A DNA stretch of 12,545 nucleotides from Jatrophihabitans sp. (GTDB lineage: Bacteria; Actinomycetota; Actinomycetes; Mycobacteriales; Jatrophihabitantaceae), in the NCBI GenBank assembly GCA_004299665.1, contig SCQZ01000491.1:1-12545 (forward strand), written 5' to 3'. The position numbers and the translations under genes were made by a program. Shown here one piece after another: positions 6,701 through 12,545 of this stretch. The notes beneath the pieces were generated by a model that was given only the letters and a program-made list of their open reading frames with translations, was not told the origin of the DNA and made no database searches. Positions within the stretch are counted from its first letter, which is position 1, and every line of letters starts with the position of its first letter.

Positions 6701-7140
6701 TGAACCTGCTGCCGCAACCGGTCGGGAACCCGGCACAGGGGTACGCGGCGACGATCACCGCGACGGTGGGCTCGCCGCTGCCGGACCCGGTGCCCGCCAA
6801 CAACAGCGCCACGGCGGCGCTGCCGGTCCGCCAGCCCCGGGTGCAGGTGCTGCCCGGCGTGCAGATGCCGGGTTTCGTCGCCCTCGCGTACGGGCAGGAC
6901 TTCCCGCCGGGCGCGCCGGTCACATTGGCCTGGCAGCCCGGCATCACGACCTACGGCGGGCCCTTCACCGTCGCCGCCGACGGCACGCTCAACGCCCCCA
7001 TGCTGGTCGTGGGCCGCGACGTCCTCGGCCCCCGCGTGATCGTGGCGACGAGCGTGGGCGGCAAGTTCAGCCCGGTGCAGGCCACCATGCTCGTCGTCCC
7101 GCGCACCGAGGCGCCGCCGGGCTTCCTGGGGCGGGGCTGA
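3748..7140 (+). CDS. Secreted beta-propeller (PD40/TolB-like) protein with DUF11/CARDB-like domains
   Basis: A 1130-residue exported protein of unknown function. The N-terminus has a basic n-region (RLRRRR), a hydrophobic core at about 13-29 and a cleavage region near residues 31-33 (PAFA), so a Sec signal peptide. PD40-like blade motifs recur: YSPDAGKIAYSE (from residue 448), TWSPDGTRLAFIRE (506), SWAPSGDRIVLSR (564), AWSPDGLHIAYAA (784) and AWTADGSEIVFAG (853). A DUF11-like Ig domain (about 592-705, TNNGLATAVGVTV) is inserted between blade groups; a second lies at about 910-1030 (VRNLGPQAAPVTL). A final beta domain (1031-1120) ends the protein without an anchor. No enzymatic motif is seen. 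The GTG at 3748 is chosen because GGAAGG precedes it by four bases and the signal peptide begins there; a TTG at 3670 is the alternative. The Pvc16 gene begins five bases after its stop codon, so it is in the CIS operon; it may bind or shield something at the cell surface, which is inference. Confidence 0.82.
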   Translation: MRLRRRRLPAPGAMMVFALGLSTLSALGVPAFAPAPPLRTAPSAGPGAASVAFTDDADRLAQYNLDGTVFYGGSRPALVGSLPPAPHEGEASVSGGYTAFVRGTAAGSDVYLATPYAAQPLRITCSGTSSHPVPAVSVSAVAVPGSANGDRVADLVTLAWADDAPGAGNDGHWNIWITTVTAWDPALGTRAGTGCNSGATVSAVVAAPHPLAAQAGDNLWPAWRHYVDPSAPGNPTVGTLVYESTRDNPLGDLYEQAPAGPGALRRTDGSAGHVANTQPAVLDAPYGYGVTSYVLFTTTAFRPDGSLASIAPPAPDTATGAFTLTNTWTKGGPQSSEAAVAQGCVGNDCGAWVAYRSTAPNGFGDVTLTRATYRVGNPLLLGAGPGYPVTRGPAVAESHPAVEVVGERIVGVLVTRRAITAGLSAVPLAGGSRATLVAPAPDEDAVAYSPDAGKIAYSELVLDANQQPVSRRIVVAGADGANPVVQDFGQAADRSGSYFDFDSQPTWSPDGTRLAFIREQYFRGVTQQYVATPAQLFVATVGSSTANPVALPGAGRLYYDSHPSWAPSGDRIVLSRSALADISPTLLTAPNGPGYTVTTTVTNNGLATAVGVTVTLAVAAGATVSGAPGSCTVAAAAGQPTTVSCPVGDVAAGATSAAISFQVGTSATCGTPTYTINESAGSRSADFDRTDKDASASVSFDLGVCINLATLPPPALTPATPALTPLPAVPPAGVVTGIRAFPDPGGLTGEPYLWTVGASGGTGAPLRSAGAAAVAAAVPGGVPAWSPDGLHIAYAALGQIDLVTLTAVGGVVQVPETAATLTAVTGYDGDYVSGTGGTPMPSRAALSAATDPAWTADGSEIVFAGQPAGQPDNSGIYAVHPDGTGLRTVAQGPQPETAPNVEPVRTPPSADVAVTVTVSQPVGYVGGPMTATITVRNLGPQAAPVTLQAGFTAALQPSGTPACLAGGTPCAIGTLAAGGSASFVVNLLPQPVGNPAQGYAATITATVGSPLPDPVPANNSATAALPVRQPRVQVLPGVQMPGFVALAYGQDFPPGAPVTLAWQPGITTYGGPFTVAADGTLNAPMLVVGRDVLGPRVIVATSVGGKFSPVQATMLVVPRTEAPPGFLGRG

Positions 7141-7144
7141 TCCG

Positions 7145-7855
7145 GTGATCTCGCAGATCGACGAGGCGCTGCGCACCCTGATCCGGGCCGAGGCGCTGGA
7201 CGGGGCCGGCGACGTCGACGTGGTGCTGGACGCCCCCACCAAGGACTGGGCGGCGCGCCGCAACGCCCCGACCGTGAACCTGTACCTGTACGACCTGCGC
7301 GAGGACCTGCGCATGCGGTCCGTCGGCAGGCGGGAGGTGCGCGCCGACGGCGGAACGGTCTCGCGGGTCGGGCCGCCGCGGTTCTTCAAGATGTCCTACC
7401 TGCTGACGGCGTGGACGCAGCGCCCGGAGGACGAGCACCGGCTGCTGGCCGGGCTGCTCACCTGCCTCCTGCGCTACGACGCGCTGCCGCCCCACGTCGT
7501 GCCCGGTGCGATCACCGACGCGGGGCTGGTCGTGCCGCTGACGGTCGGCCTGCCGCCGCCGGAGGACCGCGCGTTCGCCGACGTGTGGACCGCGCTGGGG
7601 GGCGAGCTCAAACCGTCCCTGGACCTGGTGGTCATCGTGCCGATGGGCGCGGGGATCGCCGAACCGGCCGGTCCGCCGGTGCAGGAGGGCATGGTCGTCG
7701 CCATGATCGACACGATCGACGGCGGCGCCGACGACCGGCGTCAGCTCCACGTGCCGCCCGCGGCCGCGGCAGCCGCCGGCGGCGGGGACGGCCTGACACT
7801 GAGCCCGGGCGGGCGGCGGCCGCGCCGGCGCACGTCCGGCGGGACGCCCCCGTGA
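7145..7855 (+). CDS. cis16: CIS tail terminator protein, Pvc16/Afp16 type (DUF4255)
   Basis: A 236-residue protein of the Pvc16 N-terminal domain family (DUF4255). In phage-tail-like particles this protein caps the end of the sheath-tube and sets or stabilises its length. Recognisable family features are the start ISQIDEALRTLI, the strand pair PTVNLYLYDLREDL with RMRSVGRR (about residues 40-60), PRFFKMSYLLTAWTQ at about 78-92, EDEHRLLAGLL (about 95-105), and the closing LKPSLDLVVIVPM. The last roughly 65 residues are Gly/Pro/Ala/Arg-rich and probably disordered. It starts with GTG five bases after the upstream stop codon, with a weak G-rich ribosome site, and its TGA overlaps the ATPase start in GTGA, so the two are translationally coupled. 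The pairing of these two genes is typical of eCIS clusters and is the firmest evidence for the system in this window. Confidence 0.9.
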   Translation: MISQIDEALRTLIRAEALDGAGDVDVVLDAPTKDWAARRNAPTVNLYLYDLREDLRMRSVGRREVRADGGTVSRVGPPRFFKMSYLLTAWTQRPEDEHRLLAGLLTCLLRYDALPPHVVPGAITDAGLVVPLTVGLPPPEDRAFADVWTALGGELKPSLDLVVIVPMGAGIAEPAGPPVQEGMVVAMIDTIDGGADDRRQLHVPPAAAAAAGGGDGLTLSPGGRRPRRRTSGGTPP

Positions 7856-9867
7856 CCGGCGACGGGCTGGCCGACCTGCTCGCGCGGGTGCGGGAGGTGG
7901 AGCGGCGCATCCGCCACCTGGTCGCCGCCCGGCGCGCGGACGACCCGCAGCCCGACGACCCGTTCCGCGGGCTGTACCTGTCGGACGAGGCGATCGACCG
8001 GCTGCTCGCGCAGCCGCCGGTCCCGCCGGTGCCGCTCCCCTCACCCGCCGCGCCGACCGGGCGGCTCGCCGCGGTCGCGGAGCGCTTCGGCCTGGACCCG
8101 CTCGACGTGGAACTGCTGCTCACCGCCCTCGCCGGCGACGTCGATCCCCGTTTCGAGCAGTTCTTCGGCTACCTCAACGACGACGTGACCCGGCGCCGGC
8201 CGTCCGTCGCCGTCGCGCTCGCGCTGTGCGGGCTGCCGGTTGCCGGCGCCGCGGCGCGGGCGCGACTGGTGGACGGGCCGCTGCTGCGGGGCGGCCTGGT
8301 CGAGGTCGACGACCCCGAGCGGCCGTTCGCCTCGCGCGCGGTGCGGGTGCCCGACCGGGTCGTCGCGCACCTGCTCGGCCACGACGCCCCGGACCGGCTG
8401 CTCGCCGAGGTGCTCGTGCAGGTGCCGGACCTCGTGTGGGGCGACCCGTCGCACCTGGCGGGCGCGCTCGCCGCCGGGGTGGCGTTCTGCTACCTGCGCG
8501 AACCACCGACCGGGTCCGGCCAGGTCCTGGCCGCGCGGGCGCTCGCGGCCGTGGGGCTCGGCGCGCTCGGGGTAGACCTCGCGCGGCTCGCTGCCGCACC
8601 CGACGCCGCGGTCGTGGCCCGCGCGGCCGCGCGGGAGGCCCGCCTGACAGGGGCGGGGCTGATCGTCGTTCCGGTGCCGCCGGCCGGACTGCCCGCTCAC
8701 CTGGCGGAGGCGCTGACCGCCGATCCGTGCCCGGTGTTGCTGGTCGGCGAGCAGCCGTGGGACCCGGCCTGGTCGCGCCGCCGGCCGCTGCTGGTCGACG
8801 TGCCGCCCAGCACCCCGGGCGAGCGCGCCGCGCTGTGGCAGTCCGCGCTGGCCGCGGCCGGTGGCCCGCCCGGCGGGCACGGGCCGGACCGCGGCCGTGC
8901 CACGCAGCAGTTCCTGCTGCGACCGGAGCAGGTGTCGCGCGCGGCCGCCGCCGCGGTGCTGCAGGCACGCCTCGCGCCCGGGGAACCGATCACCGCCGCG
9001 CACCTGCAGGCGGGCGCGCGCAGCGAGAACGGCTCGGCCCTGCAGCGCCTGGCCCGGCGCATCGAGCCGGCGGTCGGCTGGTCGGACCTGGTGCTGCCGG
9101 CGCCCACGCGCACGGCACTGGAGGAGGTGGCGCTGCGGGCCCGGCACCGCGAGCGGGTGCTCGGCGAGTGGGGGATGCGTCCCGGCGGCGGCCGCGGGAT
9201 GGGCGTCGCGGCGCTGTTCGCCGGCGACTCGGGCACCGGCAAGACGATGTCGGCCGAGGTGATCGCCGCCTCGCTCGGCCTGGACCTGTACGTCGTCGAC
9301 CTCGCCACCGTCGTCGACAAGTACGTCGGCGAGACCGAGAAGAACCTGGAGCGGATCTTCACCGCCGCCTCCGGCGTCAACGGCGTCCTGCTGTTCGACG
9401 AGGCGGACGCGGTGTTCGGCAAGCGCTCCGAGGTGCGCGACGCGCACGACCGCTACGCCAACGTCGAGAGCGCCTACCTGCTGCAGCGCATGGAGTCCTT
9501 CGACGGGCTCGTCATCCTGGCCACCAACCTGCGCGCCAACATCGACGAGGCATTCACGCGGCGCCTGGACGTCCTGGTCGACTTCCCGCTGCCGGACGAG
9601 CACCACCGCCGGCTGCTCTGGGACCGCTGCCTCGGCGCGACGGTCGGGCGCGCCCCGCGCCTGGACCTCGGGTTCTGCGCGGGCGCCTTCGACCTGGCCG
9701 GTGGCGCGATCCGCGCGGCCTGTGTGACCGCGGCGTACCTGGCCGCCGAGGACGACGGCCCGATCACGATGGCACACGTGATCACCGCCGTGCAGCGGGA
9801 GTACCGCAAGCTCGGGCGGCTGTGCCTGCAGGCCGAGTTCGGCCCGTACTACGAGCTGATCGCGTAA
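7852..9867 (+). CDS. cis15: CIS-associated AAA+ ATPase, Afp15/Pvc15 type
   Basis: A 671-residue AAA+ ATPase. The N-terminal ~400 residues are a helical/winged-helix-like region characteristic of eCIS ATPases, including a degenerate ATPase-like stretch (about 235-320). The C-terminal AAA module carries Walker A GDSGTGKT (458-465), Walker B LLFDEAD (513-519), the pore-like segment DKYVGETEKNLERIF, a sensor-1 Asn in ILATNL, and arginines in FTRRLDVLVDFPLPD that fit the arginine-finger region. All catalytic residues appear intact. Known eCIS homologues are needed for assembly or for cargo loading, and the family acts in the cytoplasm. The GTG start at 7852 overlaps the terminator gene stop by four bases; a longer in-frame start at 7411 lies wholly inside that gene and is rejected. 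The putative effector gene follows after 22 bases. Confidence 0.93.
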   Translation: MTGDGLADLLARVREVERRIRHLVAARRADDPQPDDPFRGLYLSDEAIDRLLAQPPVPPVPLPSPAAPTGRLAAVAERFGLDPLDVELLLTALAGDVDPRFEQFFGYLNDDVTRRRPSVAVALALCGLPVAGAAARARLVDGPLLRGGLVEVDDPERPFASRAVRVPDRVVAHLLGHDAPDRLLAEVLVQVPDLVWGDPSHLAGALAAGVAFCYLREPPTGSGQVLAARALAAVGLGALGVDLARLAAAPDAAVVARAAAREARLTGAGLIVVPVPPAGLPAHLAEALTADPCPVLLVGEQPWDPAWSRRRPLLVDVPPSTPGERAALWQSALAAAGGPPGGHGPDRGRATQQFLLRPEQVSRAAAAAVLQARLAPGEPITAAHLQAGARSENGSALQRLARRIEPAVGWSDLVLPAPTRTALEEVALRARHRERVLGEWGMRPGGGRGMGVAALFAGDSGTGKTMSAEVIAASLGLDLYVVDLATVVDKYVGETEKNLERIFTAASGVNGVLLFDEADAVFGKRSEVRDAHDRYANVESAYLLQRMESFDGLVILATNLRANIDEAFTRRLDVLVDFPLPDEHHRRLLWDRCLGATVGRAPRLDLGFCAGAFDLAGGAIRAACVTAAYLAAEDDGPITMAHVITAVQREYRKLGRLCLQAEFGPYYELIA

Positions 9868-9889
9868 CCGGGCCGGCACGGGAGGGCTG

Positions 9890-11671
9890 ATGAGGGCGAC
9901 CGAACGCACGCCGGCGGCGTCCCGCGCCCTGCCCACCGCGGCCACGGTTGCGGGCCCGGCTCGCGTGGCGCGGCCCGGCCGGCCGCTCACACCGGCCGCG
10001 CTGCTGCAGGTGCAGCGCACCGTGGGGAACCGGGCGGCGACGGCCATGATCGGACCCCGGCGCGACCGGTGCCTCGGCGGGCGGGCCCACCCGCGCCCGC
10101 GCGCACCGGTGGTCCAGCGGCACGCCTCGTTCGAGCACACCCTGCTCGGCAACACACCGCCGGGCCAGTTGAGCAACGCGGCGGTGGACCGGTCCGCCCG
10201 CAGCCACCTGCTGTTCGAACTGGCGCGGCAGGCGAACTTCTTCTCGGGCGACGCGCTCGCCGACCCGCGGACCGCGTTCCCCGACGTGCGCTGGGTGAAG
10301 CTGCGCGGGTCGGGGCTGTGGCTCAGCTACGGCGAGTTGAGCTCGATGGCCGACTACCTGCCGGCCGACGTCGACGACCTGCCCCGTGACGTGGTGGAGC
10401 CGGTGGTACAGCGCATGCGCCGGCTCAGCGCGGCGCAGTGCTTCAAGATGTACGGCCTCTACGGCGAGTCGCCCTTCGCCGGCGAGGCGGAGTCCGGCGT
10501 CTACGAGTTCAGCGAGTCGGTCGGCATCGAGAAGGCGATGGACAGCGCCACCGCCTCTTTGGGCGCCGACCGGTACTTCGGGATGGTCGAGCGCAACGCC
10601 TGCCACTTCGCCCCCGAGAGCTGGCACCGGTGGGCCCGGTTCCACGAGGAGGCGGGCGACCACGCGCTGGCGTTCCACCGCGGCAAGCACGAGCAGGTGG
10701 CGCTGGACAGCGTCGACACCACGCAGGACGAGAACCTGCGCCAGGCATGGCTGAAGAACGGCTACGGGGACCATTTCCTGCAGGACTCGTTCGCCGCCGG
10801 GCACCTGATCAACAAGACGCTGGTGATGCAGTGGTTCGTCGACTACGTCAACGGGCTCAGTTCGAAGTGGTGGGACCTGATCGGGCGGATGTGGTGGGGA
10901 GACGACACGAAGCCCTGGTACGGCATGCCCGACGACGACGTCATGTCCTCGATGGGCACCGCGGCCCAGCCGAACCTGGCCGGCCAGGGGCTGTACCACC
11001 CGCCGCTCTCGGCCGGGACCCCGGCGATGGACGCCATGCTCGGTGATACGCCGACCGACCCGCAGACCGCGTGGGAGCGCGACAGCCACGAGGGGCGGGT
11101 CGCGGGTTCCGGGGTCGTCGCGACCCCCGGGCGTACCCGGGAGCAGAACTACCAGGCCTACCTGAAGTTCCTGAACAGCTCCTTCCTGCAACTCGCGGCC
11201 GGCGAGACGCACGACTACCTCAACAAGCGCGGGCTGACGGTCGTCAACGACCGCGGCGACCGGATGACCGTCGGCGGCGACAACACGTTGCTCACCGAGT
11301 CCGGCGCGCTCGGCGCGCGCGTCGCCGCCGAGGCGGCGCAGGCCTCCCACCAGGCGATCGAGGACCTGATCGGCACCGGCGTGACCGACCGGACCGTCGA
11401 CAAGATCGCCGCCCTGTGGCCGACGCAGGTCTGGGTGGGCGGCGAGGGCGGCCACGGCGTGCCGTTGCAGGACTGGCACGAGGACGTCCTGCACGACCTG
11501 TGCCGCACGCAGATCTTCCCGGGCGTCGTCGACTCGTTCAACAGCAAGGTCGCGCGCGCCGCCCAGCCCGGCCTCGTCGACGGCGGGCTGCGCGATCCGG
11601 CGACGCCACCGCCGCCGCTGCCGGACAACCTCGGAGACTTCGTCACCCCGCGCGGCGACCCGATGGGGTAG
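9890..11671 (+). CDS. Putative CIS cargo with zinc phospholipase C/P1 nuclease-like metal site
   Basis: A 593-residue protein without signal peptide. Residues 1-80 are low-complexity and Arg/Pro/Ala-rich, with a short helix motif LLQVQRTVGNRAATAMI (38-54) shared with the DUF4157 protein two genes on the same strand. The domain begins near VVQRHASFEHTLLGN (74-88), followed by LWLSYGELSSMADYLP (143-158). At 239-257 His residues lie in CHFAPESWHRW and GDHAL, and GDHFLQDSFAAGHL gives His295-x3-Asp299-x5-His305, exactly the spacing of the metal-binding HxxxDxxxxxH in zinc phospholipase C and S1/P1 nuclease. The later HxxxE pair of those enzymes is not obvious; His441-Asp442 (THDYLN) may substitute. 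A phospholipase or nuclease toxin carried by the particle is the best inference, not proven. The ATG at 9890 has GGAGG four bases upstream. The C-terminus is Pro-rich. Confidence 0.75.
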   Translation: MRATERTPAASRALPTAATVAGPARVARPGRPLTPAALLQVQRTVGNRAATAMIGPRRDRCLGGRAHPRPRAPVVQRHASFEHTLLGNTPPGQLSNAAVDRSARSHLLFELARQANFFSGDALADPRTAFPDVRWVKLRGSGLWLSYGELSSMADYLPADVDDLPRDVVEPVVQRMRRLSAAQCFKMYGLYGESPFAGEAESGVYEFSESVGIEKAMDSATASLGADRYFGMVERNACHFAPESWHRWARFHEEAGDHALAFHRGKHEQVALDSVDTTQDENLRQAWLKNGYGDHFLQDSFAAGHLINKTLVMQWFVDYVNGLSSKWWDLIGRMWWGDDTKPWYGMPDDDVMSSMGTAAQPNLAGQGLYHPPLSAGTPAMDAMLGDTPTDPQTAWERDSHEGRVAGSGVVATPGRTREQNYQAYLKFLNSSFLQLAAGETHDYLNKRGLTVVNDRGDRMTVGGDNTLLTESGALGARVAAEAAQASHQAIEDLIGTGVTDRTVDKIAALWPTQVWVGGEGGHGVPLQDWHEDVLHDLCRTQIFPGVVDSFNSKVARAAQPGLVDGGLRDPATPPPPLPDNLGDFVTPRGDPMG

Positions 11672-11687
11672 CTGCCCGTCCGGGCAG
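11672..11687 (+). terminator. Perfect hairpin directly after the cargo gene
   Basis: CTGCCCGTCCGGGCAG is a perfect 7-bp inverted repeat (loop of two as written, more realistically CTGCCC with a four-base loop) beginning on the base after the stop codon. There is no T tract. It may terminate or attenuate transcription or protect the 3' end, letting the downstream DUF4157 gene be expressed at a different level. The remainder of this 107-base gap holds no recognisable promoter, only the strong ribosome site of the next gene. Confidence 0.4.
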
Positions 11688-11767
11688 GCGAGTGTGCGCG
11701 ATGGTGCGCCGCCCGCGGTCCTGCCCCGGCCGGCGCCGCCGTGGCAGCGTGCGGTCCCAGGAGCAGT

Positions 11768-11774
11768 GGAGGTG
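11768..11774 (+). promoter_or_regulatory. Strong Shine-Dalgarno site deciding the DUF4157 start
   Basis: GGAGGTG sits with its GGAGG core six bases before the ATG at 11779. It is the strongest ribosome binding site in the window at normal spacing and fixes the start of the DUF4157 gene, ruling out longer in-frame starts that run back into the cargo gene. Confidence 0.75.
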
Positions 11775-11778
11775 TGCC

Positions 11779-12414
11779 ATGCACGAACGCAGCACGGACG
11801 CCCGTGGGGAGGCCGCCCTTCGCCCCGGTCCCGCACGTCCTGCGGACGGGCGCCCGGAGGCGGCGCTGTTCGAGGCGGCGGCGGCGCAGCGAGCGGACGT
11901 GCTGGGATCGGCCGGCATGATGCACCTGCAACGGGCCGTCGGCAACGCCGGCACGGCCGCGCTCGCCGAGGAGCGCTCGCCGGTGCTGGACGTCGTGGGC
12001 AGCGGCGGACAGGCGCTCGACACGGCGACCCGCACGGACATGGAGGCGCGCCTCGGGGCCGACTTCTCCGACGTGCGGGTCCACACCGACGCCGCCGCGG
12101 GCCGCTCCGCCGAGGCGGTCGGCGCGCACGCGTACACCGTCGGCTCGGACATCGTGTTCCGGCAGGGGGGCTTCGACCCGTCCTCGCCGCAGGGGCGCAC
12201 GACGCTCGCGCACGAACTGACCCATGTGGTGCAGCAGCGCAGCGGCCCGGTCGACGGGACCCCGACCAGCGACGGCGTGAGCGTCAGCGATCCGGGGGAT
12301 CGCTTCGAACGCGCCGCCAGCGAGAACGCCGAGCGCGTGATGGCAGAACCGGCCCCGGCGGCGCAACGCGAGACCCCCGAGGAAGAAGAGGACGTGCAGA
12401 CCCAGCGCGCGTAG
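11779..12414 (+). CDS. DUF4157 protein with HELTH motif, eCIS-associated
   Basis: A 211-residue protein. Residues 1-45 are Ala/Arg/Gly-rich; 47-62 hold MMHLQRAVGNAGTAAL, the motif shared with the upstream cargo candidate. The DUF4157 domain spans about 68-156: LDTATRTDMEARLGADFSDV, VRVHTD (99-104), AHAYTVGSDIVF (116-127), and the zincin-like HELTH (145-149) followed by VVQQRSG. Residues 171-189 give the usual companion motif DPGDRFERAASENAERVM. The acidic tail EEEED-VQTQRA closes the protein. DUF4157 is among the commonest eCIS-associated domains and is often fused to toxins; here it stands alone, so it may be a processing protease, a chaperone or a cargo adaptor rather than a toxin. HExxH suggests metalloprotease activity but no third metal ligand can be assigned with confidence. 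Confidence 0.88.
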   Translation: MHERSTDARGEAALRPGPARPADGRPEAALFEAAAAQRADVLGSAGMMHLQRAVGNAGTAALAEERSPVLDVVGSGGQALDTATRTDMEARLGADFSDVRVHTDAAAGRSAEAVGAHAYTVGSDIVFRQGGFDPSSPQGRTTLAHELTHVVQQRSGPVDGTPTSDGVSVSDPGDRFERAASENAERVMAEPAPAAQRETPEEEEDVQTQRA

Positions 12415-12450
12415 CCGGCGATCGTCCCACCCGCCCCGAGAACAGGTGCC

Positions 12451-12545
12451 ATGACCCAGCGAACCACCGCCGAGCAGGAGGCGACCGAAGCGGCCCGCGC
12501 CGCGGCGCGCGCGGAACCGGCGCCCGCCGGGCCGGCCCCGGTCGT
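12451..12545 (+). CDS. Start of an unidentified gene, cut off by the window edge
   Basis: An open frame from the ATG at 12451 to the last base, 31 complete codons, beginning MTQRTTAEQEATEAARAAAR and then Ala/Pro-rich. A weak purine-rich site (CAGG) precedes it by a few bases, and the gap from the DUF4157 stop is only 36 bases, so it probably belongs to the same operon. The visible part is low-complexity and reveals no family; the composition resembles the disordered N-termini of the two upstream proteins. It could be another cargo or cargo-associated CIS gene, but this cannot be shown here. Confidence 0.5.
   Translation, partial: MTQRTTAEQEATEAARAAARAEPAPAGPAPV

Noticed and set aside
3658..7389. 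A 1243-codon open frame on the minus strand across the secreted protein gene
   Set aside because: Its product is Arg/Gly/His-rich low-complexity with no family motifs, as expected of an antisense shadow in very GC-rich DNA; the plus strand has a signal peptide and repeated PD40 motifs.
7411..7851. N-terminal extension of the ATPase by 147 codons
   Set aside because: It lies inside the DUF4255 gene in another frame and translates to Arg/Ala/Gly-rich sequence; the GTG at 7852 gives a GTGA overlap and a sensible N-terminus.
11071..11778. Upstream extension of the DUF4157 gene
   Set aside because: It overlaps the cargo gene in another frame and lacks family similarity; the strong Shine-Dalgarno site fixes the start at 11779.
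8041..11836. Long minus-strand frames across the ATPase and cargo genes
   Set aside because: Composition is that of antisense shadows, and the plus strand carries intact Walker motifs and a His/Asp metal signature.
1..12545. tRNA, rRNA, CRISPR, insertion sequence or integrase signatures
   Set aside because: None was visible on either strand by reading; no spaced identical repeats, transposase motifs or tRNA-like cloverleaf sequence were noticed.

Overview
The window comes from a very GC-rich genome with codon third positions almost all G or C, GTG starts, short intergenic gaps and at least one probable leaderless gene. This points to a high-GC actinobacterium (Actinomycetota). I cannot name the genus from sequence alone. 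No tRNA, rRNA, CRISPR array, insertion sequence or phage integrase is visible, and no gap between genes exceeds about 170 bases.

Left flank (1 to about 1550): ordinary housekeeping genes. A partial SMP-30/gluconolactonase/LRE gene and an ElaA-type GNAT acetyltransferase run leftward and overlap. A single-domain FKBP peptidyl-prolyl isomerase runs rightward. The GNAT and FKBP starts lie only 22 bases apart and neither has a convincing Shine-Dalgarno site.

Centre and right (about 1569 to the end): the edge of an extracellular-type contractile injection system (eCIS/CIS, phage-tail-like) cluster. It opens with a leftward gene for a bitopic membrane protein (two Ig-like N-terminal domains, one membrane helix, an Ala/Gln linker and a C-terminal beta domain). 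Divergent from it is a LuxR-type response regulator with a degenerate receiver. The roughly 170-base gap between them holds a tandem 11-bp repeat framed by an inverted repeat, a good operator candidate. Rightward from the regulator follow: a large Sec-secreted beta-propeller/DUF11-like protein; a Pvc16/Afp16-type tail terminator protein (DUF4255); an Afp15/Pvc15-type AAA+ ATPase overlapping it by four bases; a 593-residue protein with the metal-binding signature of zinc phospholipase C/P1 nuclease; a small DUF4157 protein with an HELTH motif; and the start of another gene cut off by the window edge.

Reading them together (inference): the terminator and ATPase assemble the particle; the PLC/P1-like and DUF4157 proteins are candidate cargo or cargo-associated factors and share an N-terminal [LV]QR-x-VGN peptide; the membrane protein is a candidate anchor for a cytoplasmic particle; the secreted propeller would act outside the membrane; the LuxR regulator probably controls the locus. 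Sheath, tube, baseplate and spike genes are not in the window and would be expected to the right.
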